Shown here: in pieces, positions 37,746 to 48,096 of the stretch
Position numbering within the stretch: position 1 is the first letter of the stretch
Layout of the letters: every line of letters begins with the position of its first letter
Origin: Photobacterium indicum
GTDB taxonomy: Bacteria > Pseudomonadota > Gammaproteobacteria > Enterobacterales > Vibrionaceae
DNA: 64,000 bases
NCBI RefSeq assembly: GCF_003026215.1
Contig: NZ_PYOC01000004.1
Span: 186,001-250,000, forward strand
Direction of reading: 5' to 3'
Translations under genes and position numbers: made by a program
The notes under the pieces: generated by a model
What the model was told of the DNA's origin: nothing
Database searches by the model: none
The model's input: only the letters and a program-made list of their open reading frames with translations

Positions 37746-39404
37746 ATGCTGCAAGAAAAATTTGTTCTCGTTATCGATGACAGCGCTATCATTCAGCAAA
37801 CAACCAAGTTGATTCTCCAAAAGTGTGACTTCACAGCGAATCGTATTCATACTTCAACAAATGCTTCAGATGCGATGAAAATGTGTCAGGCTCATTGCTA
37901 TGACATTATTTTTATTGATTTCAATTTAGGATTTGGTAGTACAGGTCTCCAGTTACTTGAGCGCCTACACCAATCTCAGATCATCAAACATGAGCCGCTT
38001 ATTTTCATCATAACTGCAGATGATTCGAAGCCCGTATTCATGGGGTTTTCTGAATATGAACCTAATGATTATCTTGTTAAGCCCCTGCGTATAGAAGTAT
38101 TACACCAACGCCTCGCCGCTAATTTTAAGCAACATCAACTGAACAAGAATGTCTTTGCGGCATTTAAGTCAGACGGTATTCAAGGGGCACGAAAAGCACT
38201 TCAACAAGCAACAACCCAATCCGCATTTCAACATGCAATTACAGCCCTGTGCAAAAGCCTGGTCAACAGCACACCGCCAGATACACTGACTAGCAAAACA
38301 GATGTACCAAATAACGTTATTCCCACGGCTATATCATTGCTGCGGAGCTTTACTCAAAAGCATGATTACTTGCCAGCTCAGCTGTATTTGGCTGAGCTGT
38401 ATCTTAGCCAGCAGCAATACGCTGAAGCGAAAGAAATTATTGAGCCATTACGAGGCCAATATCCCAACCACTTGCTCATTATCGAATTCAGTGCGCGCTT
38501 AGCATTATGCCGTGGTGATATTACACAAACATACCAATACTGGGCACAGGCACATAGCATGAGTCAAAGTAACCTTGAGCGTTTGTTTGGCATGATTTGG
38601 CTTGAGCTAACCTTACACCCAACAGCTGAATTGCTCCGTCATTTGCGAGAAGCTGCTAACCATTTACCTAATTCAATTTGGGATAATAAACATTATTATT
38701 GCTTACTTGCTTGGGGGCTACTTCAACAAAACCCACTCAATAAACCCATCTCAATTGAGCGTATGTGGTGCAAATTTACTCAGCAAAAAGGGATCACAAT
38801 CATTGATCGTCCTTTTGTCTTTGTTTTACAGGCTTGGCAAGCGGCAAAATCAGGCAATACTTTTATTGCTTATCGTTACTTACAACGCATTGAACCTAAT
38901 GAGCAAACACAGACAAGCTTTGAATTTCATGCCGTTTTATTTAATACCTATCAGTTGCTTGGTATGACAAAGCCAATGCTAATGGCTTTTACGCAATTAG
39001 AAAATCTAATTACTAGCGAAGCACGCTTAACCCACCAGCGTATAAAACAGGCTTGGATTAATACCATCGAATCATCATTATCAAACGAAACCCATGAGTA
39101 TCAACACGCTTTAGCACTATACAAACAACAAACAGGGGATGTAGCAGGTCAAAGCATTTTTGCTCTTTGGCCAGACAATCGTTTCGATACAACTCTCGCA
39201 CGATGCCTAGTCGAAATATTGTGTGAAGGTCAGTTGAATGTAAGCCATAGCCAACGAGAGATCATCATGGAAGCGCGCTGGGTATTCGAATCACAACATG
39301 CCATACCTACTTGGTATCAGGATTTAAAAAGCCAATATTCAATCTTACATACCCCTGTCGAACTCATGACGACCAAAGGCTTAGGACACACAATCACATG
39401 TTAA
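37746..39404 (+). CDS. VieB-like response regulator: receiver domain plus helical/TPR-like region
   Basis: A 552-residue protein counted from the ATG at 37746; the frame is open 53 codons further up, but the receiver begins at EKFVLVIDDS. The receiver has the D11-D12 pair, phospho-acceptor D58 in IIFIDFN, and K112 in YLVKPL. The rest is helical with TPR-like repeats (LPAQLYLAELYLSQQQYAEA, HLLIIEFSARLALCRGDI). It overlaps the kinase gene by seven bases. V. cholerae VieB has this architecture and inhibits phosphotransfer from VieS to VieA, so the cluster is read as VieB-VieS-VieA in that order. Confidence 0.8.
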   Translation: MLQEKFVLVIDDSAIIQQTTKLILQKCDFTANRIHTSTNASDAMKMCQAHCYDIIFIDFNLGFGSTGLQLLERLHQSQIIKHEPLIFIITADDSKPVFMGFSEYEPNDYLVKPLRIEVLHQRLAANFKQHQLNKNVFAAFKSDGIQGARKALQQATTQSAFQHAITALCKSLVNSTPPDTLTSKTDVPNNVIPTAISLLRSFTQKHDYLPAQLYLAELYLSQQQYAEAKEIIEPLRGQYPNHLLIIEFSARLALCRGDITQTYQYWAQAHSMSQSNLERLFGMIWLELTLHPTAELLRHLREAANHLPNSIWDNKHYYCLLAWGLLQQNPLNKPISIERMWCKFTQQKGITIIDRPFVFVLQAWQAAKSGNTFIAYRYLQRIEPNEQTQTSFEFHAVLFNTYQLLGMTKPMLMAFTQLENLITSEARLTHQRIKQAWINTIESSLSNETHEYQHALALYKQQTGDVAGQSIFALWPDNRFDTTLARCLVEILCEGQLNVSHSQREIIMEARWVFESQHAIPTWYQDLKSQYSILHTPVELMTTKGLGHTITC

Positions 39405-42400
39405 AAAGCATGATGCTACTGATTTTATTCGCCCTACCATTCACTTCTTGGGCTGAGAATATTGATCACAATTCGAACGGTTACATAGATTCAAATCACG
39501 AGCTGAAAACGTTGCGCATAGGCTTTCCGGCATTCGATTGGACTCCCTTTTCTTATGTATCAAAAAAAGGCCGAGTATCAGGCTTGTTACCCTCTTTAAT
39601 GCATGAAATAGCGAAAAAGCGTGGCTATAGGATACAAGCAATCACCTATCCTACGTATCAAGATGTACTCAATGGTTTTAATAACCATGAAGTCGACATT
39701 CTTGTCGGCGTATCTTCAACATTTGAGCGCCAAAAAGTGATGTCTTTCAGTAAACCAATACTGACCACATCGATGGCGATGATCAGCAAAACCCCAAGCA
39801 TCACCAACTTTAAACAAATTGATCATCAACTTATCGCTGTTGAACAAGGTTTTGCGATTGGCGAGCAGCTGACTAAGCTTTCGTCCGCCAAACTTCAAAT
39901 GGTTAACTTCCCGACAAGCTATCAAGCTTTTAACGCTGTCCTTCAAGGGGTAGCTGATGTCTACATTGGCAATTCAATCACCCTCGATGACATGCGTACC
40001 CATGAGAATGCCAACAATGATCTCTATTTACATGTTTTGCCTGACTTACCCTATGAGCGATTATATATGGCAGCTCACCGTGAACAGTCAGCACTAATCG
40101 ACGATTTAAATAAAGGATACCAAGCCCTTGACCAGCATCTTTTAACGGGAATCTATGACACTTGGCTAACCAAGTCACAACAACGATTTATTTCCCATCA
40201 AAATTACCTCAATCTAAATAATGAGGAAGCCAAGTGGCTGGAAGAACACTCTACATTGAGAGTCGCGTATCACCCTGATGATTTTCCCTACCAATTTACC
40301 GACAAAGACAATCTAATGGCAGGTCGAGGGGCCGATGTCTTATCTTTGATTGCACGCCAACTTAAAATCACCTTGGTGCCTTTAGCTAAAACCGACTTCC
40401 CAGATATTTTAAAGCAATTGAATGAAGGGAAAATAGATGTTGTCGCTGCGGTTACCTGTACACCCGAGCGGGCAAAATTAGTTTCATGTACCACCCCTTA
40501 CAGTGAAGAACAGTGGATAATGGTGGGCAAGGCAAATAGCGCAATACAGCATATCAACAAAAAGATGATTATCGGGACGGTCTCCAATCGTTTTGGTTCA
40601 GTGCTGACCAAACAGCTATATAGCAGCAACCCACAAAAAAACTACAATTCGAATGCAGAATTACTCGATGCCATTGTTAACGGCAACATTGATACCGCGG
40701 TAATATCACTTTCAAGTGCGTCCGTTTTCTTACAAAACGAGTATTTAGGTCGATTGAATATCATACCGAGTAAACTGGATTTTCAATATCAGCCAGTCGG
40801 TATCGCTGTTGCTTCAAACAATGTCCTGTTACGCGATTTATTAAATAAAGCAATGAATGCGATTCCCCCTCAAAAGCTCATTAATATTGAAAGTAAGTGG
40901 AATACCGTAAGGCTAACGTCGGGGATCCCTTATCAGAGAATATTGCTATGGGGACTGATTATCATTGGCTGTGTGGTGCTTATTGTCAGCTTCGTTGTTT
41001 ACTGGAACCGAAAGCTAAGCCTTGAAATTGGCCAACGAAAAGCCGCAGAGCAAAAGCTGACTTACCTGACCAATAATTTTGATGGCGTATTACTGCAACA
41101 CCTTCAACGTAGCGATGACCCATCAGATATCGAGCTATTATTCGTCAGTGAAAAAGTACATGATTTGCTCGGCATCAACGCAAATAAGTTATATCAGAAA
41201 CCTGAAATCATGTTTCAGCTACTGCATCGCCGTGACGATAGTGAAACAATTTTCAATGCTATTCGTACCGCAACGCAACAGGGATATTGGAAAACAGAGC
41301 TAAAGCTAGAATCAGTGGAAACCAATGATCGCTGGGTAGAACTTCGTTGCCATATTACCCCGCAAGACGAAGGCTGGCAGTGGAACAGTATTATTATTGA
41401 TATCAGCCAGATGAAACGTCAGCAACTTGAAGTTGAACATGCTCGTCAGCAAGCAGAGTCAGCAACCGAAGCGAAATCTCGCTTCCTTGCTATGATGAGT
41501 CATGAAATACGCACCCCTATCAGTGGTATTCTCAGCCTCTTAGAATTGATGATCCCATATGCACAGCAACCAGAACTTCAAGGGATCCACAAGAACTTAA
41601 CTCAGTCTGGCCGTAACCTGCTCAATATTGTTAATGATGTATTGGATTTTTCTAAAAACGAAGCGGGAAAACTTACCTTAGCACCAGAACCCTCGCAAAT
41701 ATCGTCGTTTATGAATGAACTGGTGCAACCGCATGTCGTTAATGCCGAACAGAAAGGCGTTAACTTTCGTTTGTGGGTTGATCCGACCATTGCCCATACT
41801 GTTCTCATTGATGAGTTGCGATTAAAGCAAGTTATCAATAACTTACTGAATAATGCTATTAAGTTTACAGAAAGCGGTACCGTTTCATTATTGATCGATG
41901 TTATCAACCATGATGAAAATAGTGGTCAACAAATACTACGCTTCACGGTGAATGATACAGGCATAGGTATCACTGAAGCTGATCAATTAAAATTATTTCA
42001 ACCCTTTGAACAAGTCGATCTAAGTAGCGAACGTCGCTTCAGTGGTACAGGGTTAGGTCTATCTATCTGTCGTCAATTGATCCAGCTAATGGACAGTGAG
42101 ATAAATGTCGGCAGCCAGATCAACCAAGGCACCACATTTAGCTTCAATATCAATATGCCCGTTATCAAGTGTACTCAACAGCCCCAGTTATCACTCACTT
42201 GTGGCATTGTCACACCAGCACTTATTGATAATGAAATACTAAATAGTTATCTCCAAGTCTGGGATAATACGTGCCTGCCACTGACTATTACCACCAAATG
42301 TCAGCTACAGATGATTGCCGCAGAACAGCAGCTTGATGTCATTTTTGTACCTGATACATGGTGCCATGAACAAAACATAACACCTGCTTGGGCAGCATTA

Positions 42401-43492
42401 CATTTACCAGCAGTACGCTGGGTACACATTCGCCAGCGTAATATGCTTTCTTTAGAACCCAGCGATCTAGGCTGGATTATCTCACAAAACCCATTAATGT
42501 CTGATCAGCTATATCACGCACTGACATCCCCCCATCACCTAGCATCACCATCCAAGCAGGTGCTAGTGACACCGCTTAGCCCAGTAACCCGTGAACAAGC
42601 GATTGCTCAGCATAAATTGATATTGGTTGCCGAAGATCACCCGATCAACCAACAAATCATTCAACAACAGTTACACCATCTTGGTTATGCGGCAGATATT
42701 GTTGATAACGGGCAAGTAGCCTTACAAGCGATGGCAGATCAACAGTATGATTTATTGCTGACCGATTGCCATATGCCAGAGCTTGATGGGTACGGTCTTA
42801 CTGCTGCAATTCGCCTTGATGAAAAGTCTCGCGCAGCGCTGCCGTTACCAATAATAGCCCTAACCGCCAATGCATTATCGGGTGAAGAAGAGCGCAGTGC
42901 ACAGCATGGCTTTGATGCTTACTTAGTTAAACCAGTATCATTAGAGCACCTCCAACAAACGTTAAGCCAATGGTTACCGATTACTTCGGCGTCACCAACG
43001 CCGCCAGCCCTTGCTGTGCCGGCTGAATCTGATCCTTGGGATTTGGGGGATTTTAATGACCTGATGGTTGATGATGCGGCCAATAACGAGGCATTCCCAC
43101 TCTTATCGGCGTTTGAGTCAGTGAATAAGGCACTATTAATTCCAGAAAAAGAGACTAGTCATCACACTGCTATTAATATCACAAAACTAAGTACTATCTT
43201 TGGTGATATTGATGTATGCACAACAATCTTGCAGCAGTATGTTCAGTCATGCCACCTTGATTTCGATGAGCTTGAGAACGCTATTGAACACGATAACCAA
43301 GAGTCGATTCACCTTATTAGTCACCGGATGAAAGGGGCAGCAAGAATGATGGAATTCAATGCCCTTGCCACAACATGCGAAGAGATGGAAAGCACCAATA
43401 AACAACGTGACGTCAGTTATATACCTAATATATTGGATAAAATTAACAGACTAATTCACTCGCTAGAACAACAGGTTGAAAGCCTTGTATGA
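39398..43492 (+). CDS. VieS/EvgS-type unorthodox hybrid sensor kinase with two periplasmic SBP_bac_3 domains
   Basis: A 1364-residue protein counted from the ATG at 39398, which opens a signal peptide (LKSMMLLILFALPFTSWA). Order of domains: SBP_bac_3 domain 1 (about 25-255, LRIGFPAFDWTPFSY), SBP_bac_3 domain 2 (about 285-505, LRVAYHPDDFPYQFT), a membrane helix (about 514-537), a PAS-like region (about 560-670), HisKA with H702 in MMSHEIRTP, HATPase with GTGLGLSIC, a receiver with D1123 in LLLTDCHMPE, and an HPt domain with H1309 in SHRMKGAARMM. All phosphorelay residues are present. The two Venus-flytrap domains suggest sensing of a small solute. The stop overlaps the next gene (ATGA). Confidence 0.9.
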   Translation: MLKSMMLLILFALPFTSWAENIDHNSNGYIDSNHELKTLRIGFPAFDWTPFSYVSKKGRVSGLLPSLMHEIAKKRGYRIQAITYPTYQDVLNGFNNHEVDILVGVSSTFERQKVMSFSKPILTTSMAMISKTPSITNFKQIDHQLIAVEQGFAIGEQLTKLSSAKLQMVNFPTSYQAFNAVLQGVADVYIGNSITLDDMRTHENANNDLYLHVLPDLPYERLYMAAHREQSALIDDLNKGYQALDQHLLTGIYDTWLTKSQQRFISHQNYLNLNNEEAKWLEEHSTLRVAYHPDDFPYQFTDKDNLMAGRGADVLSLIARQLKITLVPLAKTDFPDILKQLNEGKIDVVAAVTCTPERAKLVSCTTPYSEEQWIMVGKANSAIQHINKKMIIGTVSNRFGSVLTKQLYSSNPQKNYNSNAELLDAIVNGNIDTAVISLSSASVFLQNEYLGRLNIIPSKLDFQYQPVGIAVASNNVLLRDLLNKAMNAIPPQKLINIESKWNTVRLTSGIPYQRILLWGLIIIGCVVLIVSFVVYWNRKLSLEIGQRKAAEQKLTYLTNNFDGVLLQHLQRSDDPSDIELLFVSEKVHDLLGINANKLYQKPEIMFQLLHRRDDSETIFNAIRTATQQGYWKTELKLESVETNDRWVELRCHITPQDEGWQWNSIIIDISQMKRQQLEVEHARQQAESATEAKSRFLAMMSHEIRTPISGILSLLELMIPYAQQPELQGIHKNLTQSGRNLLNIVNDVLDFSKNEAGKLTLAPEPSQISSFMNELVQPHVVNAEQKGVNFRLWVDPTIAHTVLIDELRLKQVINNLLNNAIKFTESGTVSLLIDVINHDENSGQQILRFTVNDTGIGITEADQLKLFQPFEQVDLSSERRFSGTGLGLSICRQLIQLMDSEINVGSQINQGTTFSFNINMPVIKCTQQPQLSLTCGIVTPALIDNEILNSYLQVWDNTCLPLTITTKCQLQMIAAEQQLDVIFVPDTWCHEQNITPAWAALHLPAVRWVHIRQRNMLSLEPSDLGWIISQNPLMSDQLYHALTSPHHLASPSKQVLVTPLSPVTREQAIAQHKLILVAEDHPINQQIIQQQLHHLGYAADIVDNGQVALQAMADQQYDLLLTDCHMPELDGYGLTAAIRLDEKSRAALPLPIIALTANALSGEEERSAQHGFDAYLVKPVSLEHLQQTLSQWLPITSASPTPPALAVPAESDPWDLGDFNDLMVDDAANNEAFPLLSAFESVNKALLIPEKETSHHTAINITKLSTIFGDIDVCTTILQQYVQSCHLDFDELENAIEHDNQESIHLISHRMKGAARMMEFNALATTCEEMESTNKQRDVSYIPNILDKINRLIHSLEQQVESLV

Positions 43493-44715
43493 AAATATTA
43501 CTCATCGAAGATCATGACTTCCAACGCCATATTCTACTAACACAATTAAATCAAATTATTGTACAGGGCACAGATAAAGTCATGGGTGCTGCTTCAGGTA
43601 TTGAGGCCTTATCTTTAATGGGTGACTTTCAGCCTGATGTACTTATTTGTGATTTAAATATGCCCGAAATGGATGGCATCACCTTTTTAAGCCGTATTGC
43701 TGAACAGGCTTTTTCTGGGTTCATCATCATTACCAGTGCCACCAGCCCAAAAGTCATCAATGCCGTCAGTAAAATGTGTGCAAGCTATGATCTCAACCTA
43801 CTCGGTTCATTAATAAAGCCTGCAAAAATGAATGTTATGGCGGATCTGTTAGAACATGCACGGCAACACCAGTCACTCTCCATAGAGGTGGAAAGCTACT
43901 CTTCTCTATGTACAGAGAAGCTTAGCCTCACCACATTACAACAAGCATTAGATCAACGTTGGCTTATCCCTTATTTTCAGCCTTTAGTTAAACTTGAAAC
44001 AGGGGAATGGGTAGGATGTGAAGCCTTAATCAGACTTGAACACCCAACCTTAGGCGTGATTGTACCCGACCGATTTTTACCGCAATTATCTGCTATGGGC
44101 AAAGATGCAGAGCTCGCCATGCTAAGTATTCACTACATCATTAAGCATCAAAAACAGCTCTGCCAACGCAAAGTTGCCGTTAATATTACGCCAGATACAT
44201 TAGTATTAGATGGGTTTGTTGATCAGGTTTTGATGCTAACTAATGAGCATCATTCCCTTAGCAGCCATCTGTATTTTGAAATCACAGAGTCTAATGCGCT
44301 TAAAGATACCGGTCGAGCATTAGAAGCCGCCTCTCGCTTGGGGATGCATGGTTTCAAGCTATCTATCGATGATTTTGGTACAGGCTATTCATCACTTAAA
44401 CAACTCGAAACACTGCCATTTGAATCATTAAAACTAGATATGAGCTTCATTCAAGCCTTACCAACAAGCCGCACTGCACATGCCATTGTTGAGTCCAGCT
44501 TGTTGTTAACGCAACGCCTAAGGTTAACATCAGTAGCTGAAGGCATTGAGAACCAGTCGTTATGGCATCAACTGCAACAACTTGACTGCGATCTAGCACA
44601 AGGTTATTTCATTGCCGCCCCTATGCATGCGAACATGCTGTCAACATGGCACAATGAGTGGCAATACAAAGTCCGTCACCTTAATTTAGATTTATTGCAT
44701 ACAACAGAGCGTTAA
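43489..44715 (+). CDS. VieA-like response regulator with EAL c-di-GMP phosphodiesterase domain
   Basis: A 408-residue protein. The N-terminal receiver has LLIEDHD, the phospho-acceptor Asp in LICDLNMPEMDG and SLIKPAK. The EAL domain (about 150-390) looks catalytically complete: CEALIRLEHP, the Asn of AVNITPDTL, EITESN, IDDFGTGYSSL, the Lys of KLDMSFI, EGIEN and the Gln of LAQGYF. It therefore should hydrolyse c-di-GMP when phosphorylated. V. cholerae VieA carries an extra C-terminal helix-turn-helix that is absent here. It is the last gene of the three-gene cassette. Confidence 0.88.
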   Translation: MKILLIEDHDFQRHILLTQLNQIIVQGTDKVMGAASGIEALSLMGDFQPDVLICDLNMPEMDGITFLSRIAEQAFSGFIIITSATSPKVINAVSKMCASYDLNLLGSLIKPAKMNVMADLLEHARQHQSLSIEVESYSSLCTEKLSLTTLQQALDQRWLIPYFQPLVKLETGEWVGCEALIRLEHPTLGVIVPDRFLPQLSAMGKDAELAMLSIHYIIKHQKQLCQRKVAVNITPDTLVLDGFVDQVLMLTNEHHSLSSHLYFEITESNALKDTGRALEAASRLGMHGFKLSIDDFGTGYSSLKQLETLPFESLKLDMSFIQALPTSRTAHAIVESSLLLTQRLRLTSVAEGIENQSLWHQLQQLDCDLAQGYFIAAPMHANMLSTWHNEWQYKVRHLNLDLLHTTER

Positions 44716-44855
44716 GTCTCAGAAAGACGGCATAATACACTGGCAAAATACTGCAATTACCCTTACATTTTAAACGTATATAGGGCTACTTTACCCTGCC
44801 GTTTTGTAATAAAATGACGATAAATAACACGCACAATATACATGCGGAGATAGTA

Positions 44856-45596
44856 ATGTCAGTAAAAGGTCGTATTCACTCTTTCGAATCTTGCGGAACC
44901 GTCGACGGACCCGGCATCCGTTTTATTATCTTCATGCAAGGCTGCTTAATGCGCTGCCAGTACTGTCACAACCGTGATACTTGGGATCTTCATGGCGGTC
45001 GTGAGATCACCGTTGAAGAAATCATGAAAGAAGCGGTGTCTTACCGTCATTTCATGAAAGCATCTGGTGGGGGCGTGACAGCTTCTGGTGGCGAAGCGAT
45101 GCTTCAACCTGAATTTATTCGTGACTTTTTTCGCGCTGCACAAGCTGAAAATATTCATACTTGCCTTGATACTAATGGCTACATCCGTAAGCATACCGAT
45201 GTGGTTGATGAAGTATTAGATGCAACCGATCTTGTTATGCTTGACCTTAAGCAAATGGATGACACGATTCACCAAGAGTTGGTGGGGGTACCCAATAAGC
45301 GTGTGCTGGACTTTGCTCGTTACCTTCACAAGCGCGGTCAAAAAACATGGATTCGCTATGTTATCGTTCCAGGTTATACCGATGATGAACAGTCTGCCCA
45401 CAATTTAGGTGCGTTCATTAAAGACATGGATAACATCGAAAAAATTGAGCTGCTACCCTACCACCAGCTAGGTGAACATAAATGGGATGCAATGGGTTAC
45501 GACTACCCGCTATCAGGTGTTCAACCACCATCAAAAGAAACGATGGAAAAGATGAAAGAAATCATTTCGAGCTATGGGCATAAAGTGATTTACTAA
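44856..45596 (+). CDS. pflA: Pyruvate formate-lyase 1-activating enzyme
   Basis: A 246-residue radical SAM enzyme that installs the glycyl radical on PflB. The start at 44856 ([13 protein letters not shown]) equals the E. coli start and has GGAG six bases upstream; an in-frame ATG at 44814 has no such support. The 4Fe-4S ligands are C30, C34 and C37 in [15 protein letters not shown], the SAM-binding [12 protein letters not shown] motif and LDTNGY are intact. Unlike E. coli it is not directly behind pflB; 7.5 kb of signalling genes and a terminator intervene, so it needs its own promoter in the 140-base gap upstream or read-through from the signalling cassette. Confidence 0.96.
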   Translation: MSVKGRIHSFESCGTVDGPGIRFIIFMQGCLMRCQYCHNRDTWDLHGGREITVEEIMKEAVSYRHFMKASGGGVTASGGEAMLQPEFIRDFFRAAQAENIHTCLDTNGYIRKHTDVVDEVLDATDLVMLDLKQMDDTIHQELVGVPNKRVLDFARYLHKRGQKTWIRYVIVPGYTDDEQSAHNLGAFIKDMDNIEKIELLPYHQLGEHKWDAMGYDYPLSGVQPPSKETMEKMKEIISSYGHKVIY

Positions 45597-45626
45597 AAAA
45601 TCGAGGGGGCGACGTTCATCGCCCCT
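45595..45626 (-). terminator. Hairpin between convergent pflA and the uncharacterised gene
   Basis: GGGGCGA (45606-45612) pairs with TCGCCCC (45619-45625) around CGTTCA. The A-run just left of it gives a T-run on the minus strand, so it fits as the terminator of the minus-strand gene ending at 45658. Confidence 0.65.
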
Positions 45627-45657
45627 GCACTTATTCTGCTTGCTATTCTAATAAAGG

Positions 45658-46617
45658 CTAGCTGGCTACCTGAGTCTTAGTCGTTGTTTTGCAAAGCAGC
45701 GACTTATCATCACCAGAACAGGTCTGGTTAACCAAGTTACACTTACTCTGGGCCACCCCTTCCAGAATGCTGCACTGGGCATTGATCAGACAAAGATTTT
45801 TGCGGGTAGACAGACCTGACACTGATGCAGTAAGTGTCTCGTCTTCAACGCAGCTTGCAATTTCTTTCTGTACCTTGTCATCAAATGCATTAAGCTGTCG
45901 CTTGAAGGTAATATCCTCTTTGGGCTCAAAGCGTCCGGCTGTGGCAAGCGAAAGAATATCGTCATATTTATCAACATTCAGCGGCTTACAAGCAACATCC
46001 CATTTATTTCTGAAACGGTTACGGTTTAACTCAACCGGTTTTTTACTTCCGTCAAATTGATAATAATGCGCTCGATCATCTTTAAAATAACCATAAACAC
46101 TGTATTTTTTATTTAAAAAATCATAAACCAGATCAACAATAAATGGCACCCTTTCACGGGAAAGCCCCATTGCATTTTTCGCAGCATAATAACCGCAGGT
46201 CGTGAGATTAAGTACATTGTCTTTTTCCATCACCGTTGCCGGGCTAAACATCCAGTTCTCACTGCTGGCCAGACTATAGAACTCAACCGAATCAGGAAAA
46301 TTAAACTTATTGGCAAACCGCACTAACGCCGCTTGCCTGAGTTCGAAAATCTCATCTTCAACGGCGGTGATCGCCTCACTAGACGGAGTATTCTCTTCGG
46401 AAGAAGTCGCTAAAGGCTCTTCCGGTAGTGATGATGGCTTTTCGCCAGCGCTCGCCGGCAAAGTCAGCTGCTGAAGCGCAAAAGCTGAATTAGACAAAAT
46501 GTCTGTAACCGTATGCAAGTTAATCAACAGCAGCAGCAGCAGTAGGCAGCAGCCCCCTCGAAACAGAGTATTAAGTTTGAGGGATAGATCCCTCACCGGC
46601 TTTCCTTTTATGAACAT
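45658..46617 (-). CDS. Uncharacterised exported or membrane-anchored protein
   Basis: I do not recognise this 319-residue protein. It has a basic N-terminus, a very hydrophobic helix with seven consecutive leucines (about residues 24-33), a low-complexity Ser/Pro/Glu linker (about 55-85), then a soluble domain with aromatic-rich segments (SVYGYFKDDRAHYYQFDG). The C-terminus holds several cysteines (SCVED, NLCLINAQCSIL, SKCNLVNQTCSG, LLCKTT), suggesting disulfides in the periplasm. The Leu run is encoded by a CTG trinucleotide repeat. It is convergent with pflA and divergent from tctC. It is likely a real gene because of the signal sequence and domain-like composition. Confidence 0.65.
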   Translation of the reverse strand: MFIKGKPVRDLSLKLNTLFRGGCCLLLLLLLINLHTVTDILSNSAFALQQLTLPASAGEKPSSLPEEPLATSSEENTPSSEAITAVEDEIFELRQAALVRFANKFNFPDSVEFYSLASSENWMFSPATVMEKDNVLNLTTCGYYAAKNAMGLSRERVPFIVDLVYDFLNKKYSVYGYFKDDRAHYYQFDGSKKPVELNRNRFRNKWDVACKPLNVDKYDDILSLATAGRFEPKEDITFKRQLNAFDDKVQKEIASCVEDETLTASVSGLSTRKNLCLINAQCSILEGVAQSKCNLVNQTCSGDDKSLLCKTTTKTQVAS

Positions 46618-46970
46618 TTTATATTCCCTAGCGGTATCAACTACGGCCGGATTCTATAGATAACTGTGCCCTTGTCCATAGATCAATCGCCCACTTTCTG
46701 AGCAACCATTGATGTGGTAAATGAAATCAAATAGATGTATTTCCATTTTTTTTCAGTCTTTGTGAGCAACCTCTTTTTTCCTGATAGTCCAAGCTCATTA
46801 TCGGTAAAAAACAACTTTCTCTTCTGTGAACTTTATGAATAAAACGTTCAGAAGGTTCTTTAATCTCTTTTTTTACGCTTTATATCACCACACACAACAT
46901 TAATTTAACCTTTCATTAACCCTGCTAGCCCAATAGGCACCTCAGCAGTGATAAAAAAGGAAGATTAATC
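46618..46970. other. Intergenic region between divergent genes
   Basis: This 353-base, AT-rich gap must hold the promoters of tctC and of the uncharacterised gene. No clear operator palindrome, riboswitch or small gene was recognised. Confidence 0.4.
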
Positions 46971-47963
46971 ATGTTGAACACCTTTAAAAAACAGTTTACG
47001 ACGCGTGTAGCGGTCACCCTCTTAGCATCAAGCATGGCGGCAATATCTAGCTCAGCGATGGCTGAATCACTCGAAAAAATTCACTTCCTAGTACCGGGTG
47101 GTGCAGGTGGTGGTTGGGACATGACAGCTCGTGGTACCGGTGAAGTGCTGGCAAAATCAGGTCTTGTCGAAAAAGTATCTTACCAAAACCTATCTGGCGG
47201 TGGTGGTGGCAAAGCCATTGCACATTTGATCGAAACTGCCAAGCGTCAACCAGATACCTTGATGGTGAATTCCACCCCTATTGTTGTTCGCTCACTGAGT
47301 GGTATTTTCCCGCAATCTTTTCGAGATCTAACCCCTGTTGCGGCCACTATCGCGGATTATGGCGCGATTGTAGTATCAGCTAACTCCCCTTTTACCGATT
47401 GGAAACAAGTAGTCGCCCAATACACCAAGGATCCTCGTAGTGTGAAAATCGCGGGCGGTTCAGCACGTGGTTCGATGGATCACCTGATCGTCGCTGCGGC
47501 ATTTAAAGGCGAAGGTTTTGACCCACGTAAAGTACGCTACATTGCCTACGATGCTGGCGGTAAAGCCATGGCCGCCTTATTGTCTGGCGAAACTGAATTG
47601 CTATCGACAGGCCTTGGCGAAGTACTGGAAATAAGCAAGTCAGGTCAAGTGCGCGTACTGGCGATTACAGCCCCAGAACGCCTAGCAGCCGCCCCTGAAA
47701 TTCCAACCTTAGTAGAGCAAGGCAACGATACTGTTTTTGCAAACTGGCGTGGTTTCTTTGCAGCCCCCGGTGCTAGCCAAGCAAAAATTGATGCATGGAA
47801 TAAAGCACTATCTGGCATGTACAAAACCACTGAGTGGACTGTGGTTAGAGATCGTAACGGCTGGATCGATACCTACAAAAATGACAAAGATTTCTACAGC
47901 TTCCTTGAACAACAAGAGAAGCAGATGGGCGGTCTAATGCGTGAGCTCGGATTCTTAGAATAA
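46971..47963 (+). CDS. tctC: Tripartite tricarboxylate transporter substrate-binding protein (TctC family)
   Basis: A 330-residue periplasmic binding protein with a signal peptide ending at AMA-ESLEK. TctC signatures are HFLVPGGAGGGWDMTARGTG, the GGGGGKAIAHLI segment, IAGGSARGSMDHL and AALLSGETELLSTGLGEV. It delivers tricarboxylates (citrate in characterised members) to the TctBA membrane proteins encoded next. AAGGAAG lies upstream of the ATG. It is the first gene of a tctCBA operon that ends in a clear terminator. Confidence 0.9.
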   Translation: MLNTFKKQFTTRVAVTLLASSMAAISSSAMAESLEKIHFLVPGGAGGGWDMTARGTGEVLAKSGLVEKVSYQNLSGGGGGKAIAHLIETAKRQPDTLMVNSTPIVVRSLSGIFPQSFRDLTPVAATIADYGAIVVSANSPFTDWKQVVAQYTKDPRSVKIAGGSARGSMDHLIVAAAFKGEGFDPRKVRYIAYDAGGKAMAALLSGETELLSTGLGEVLEISKSGQVRVLAITAPERLAAAPEIPTLVEQGNDTVFANWRGFFAAPGASQAKIDAWNKALSGMYKTTEWTVVRDRNGWIDTYKNDKDFYSFLEQQEKQMGGLMRELGFLE

Positions 47964-48096
47964 GGTTCTGAGAACAAGCCTCACACTACACACTGCGATA
48001 AGGGCTGTATAAGCAGCCCTTATCATGAAATCTATACCGCAGTTGGCAGTCATACCTATCACTTTAAGTGCGGTTCTTTTAATTCGGGAGAGCGTA

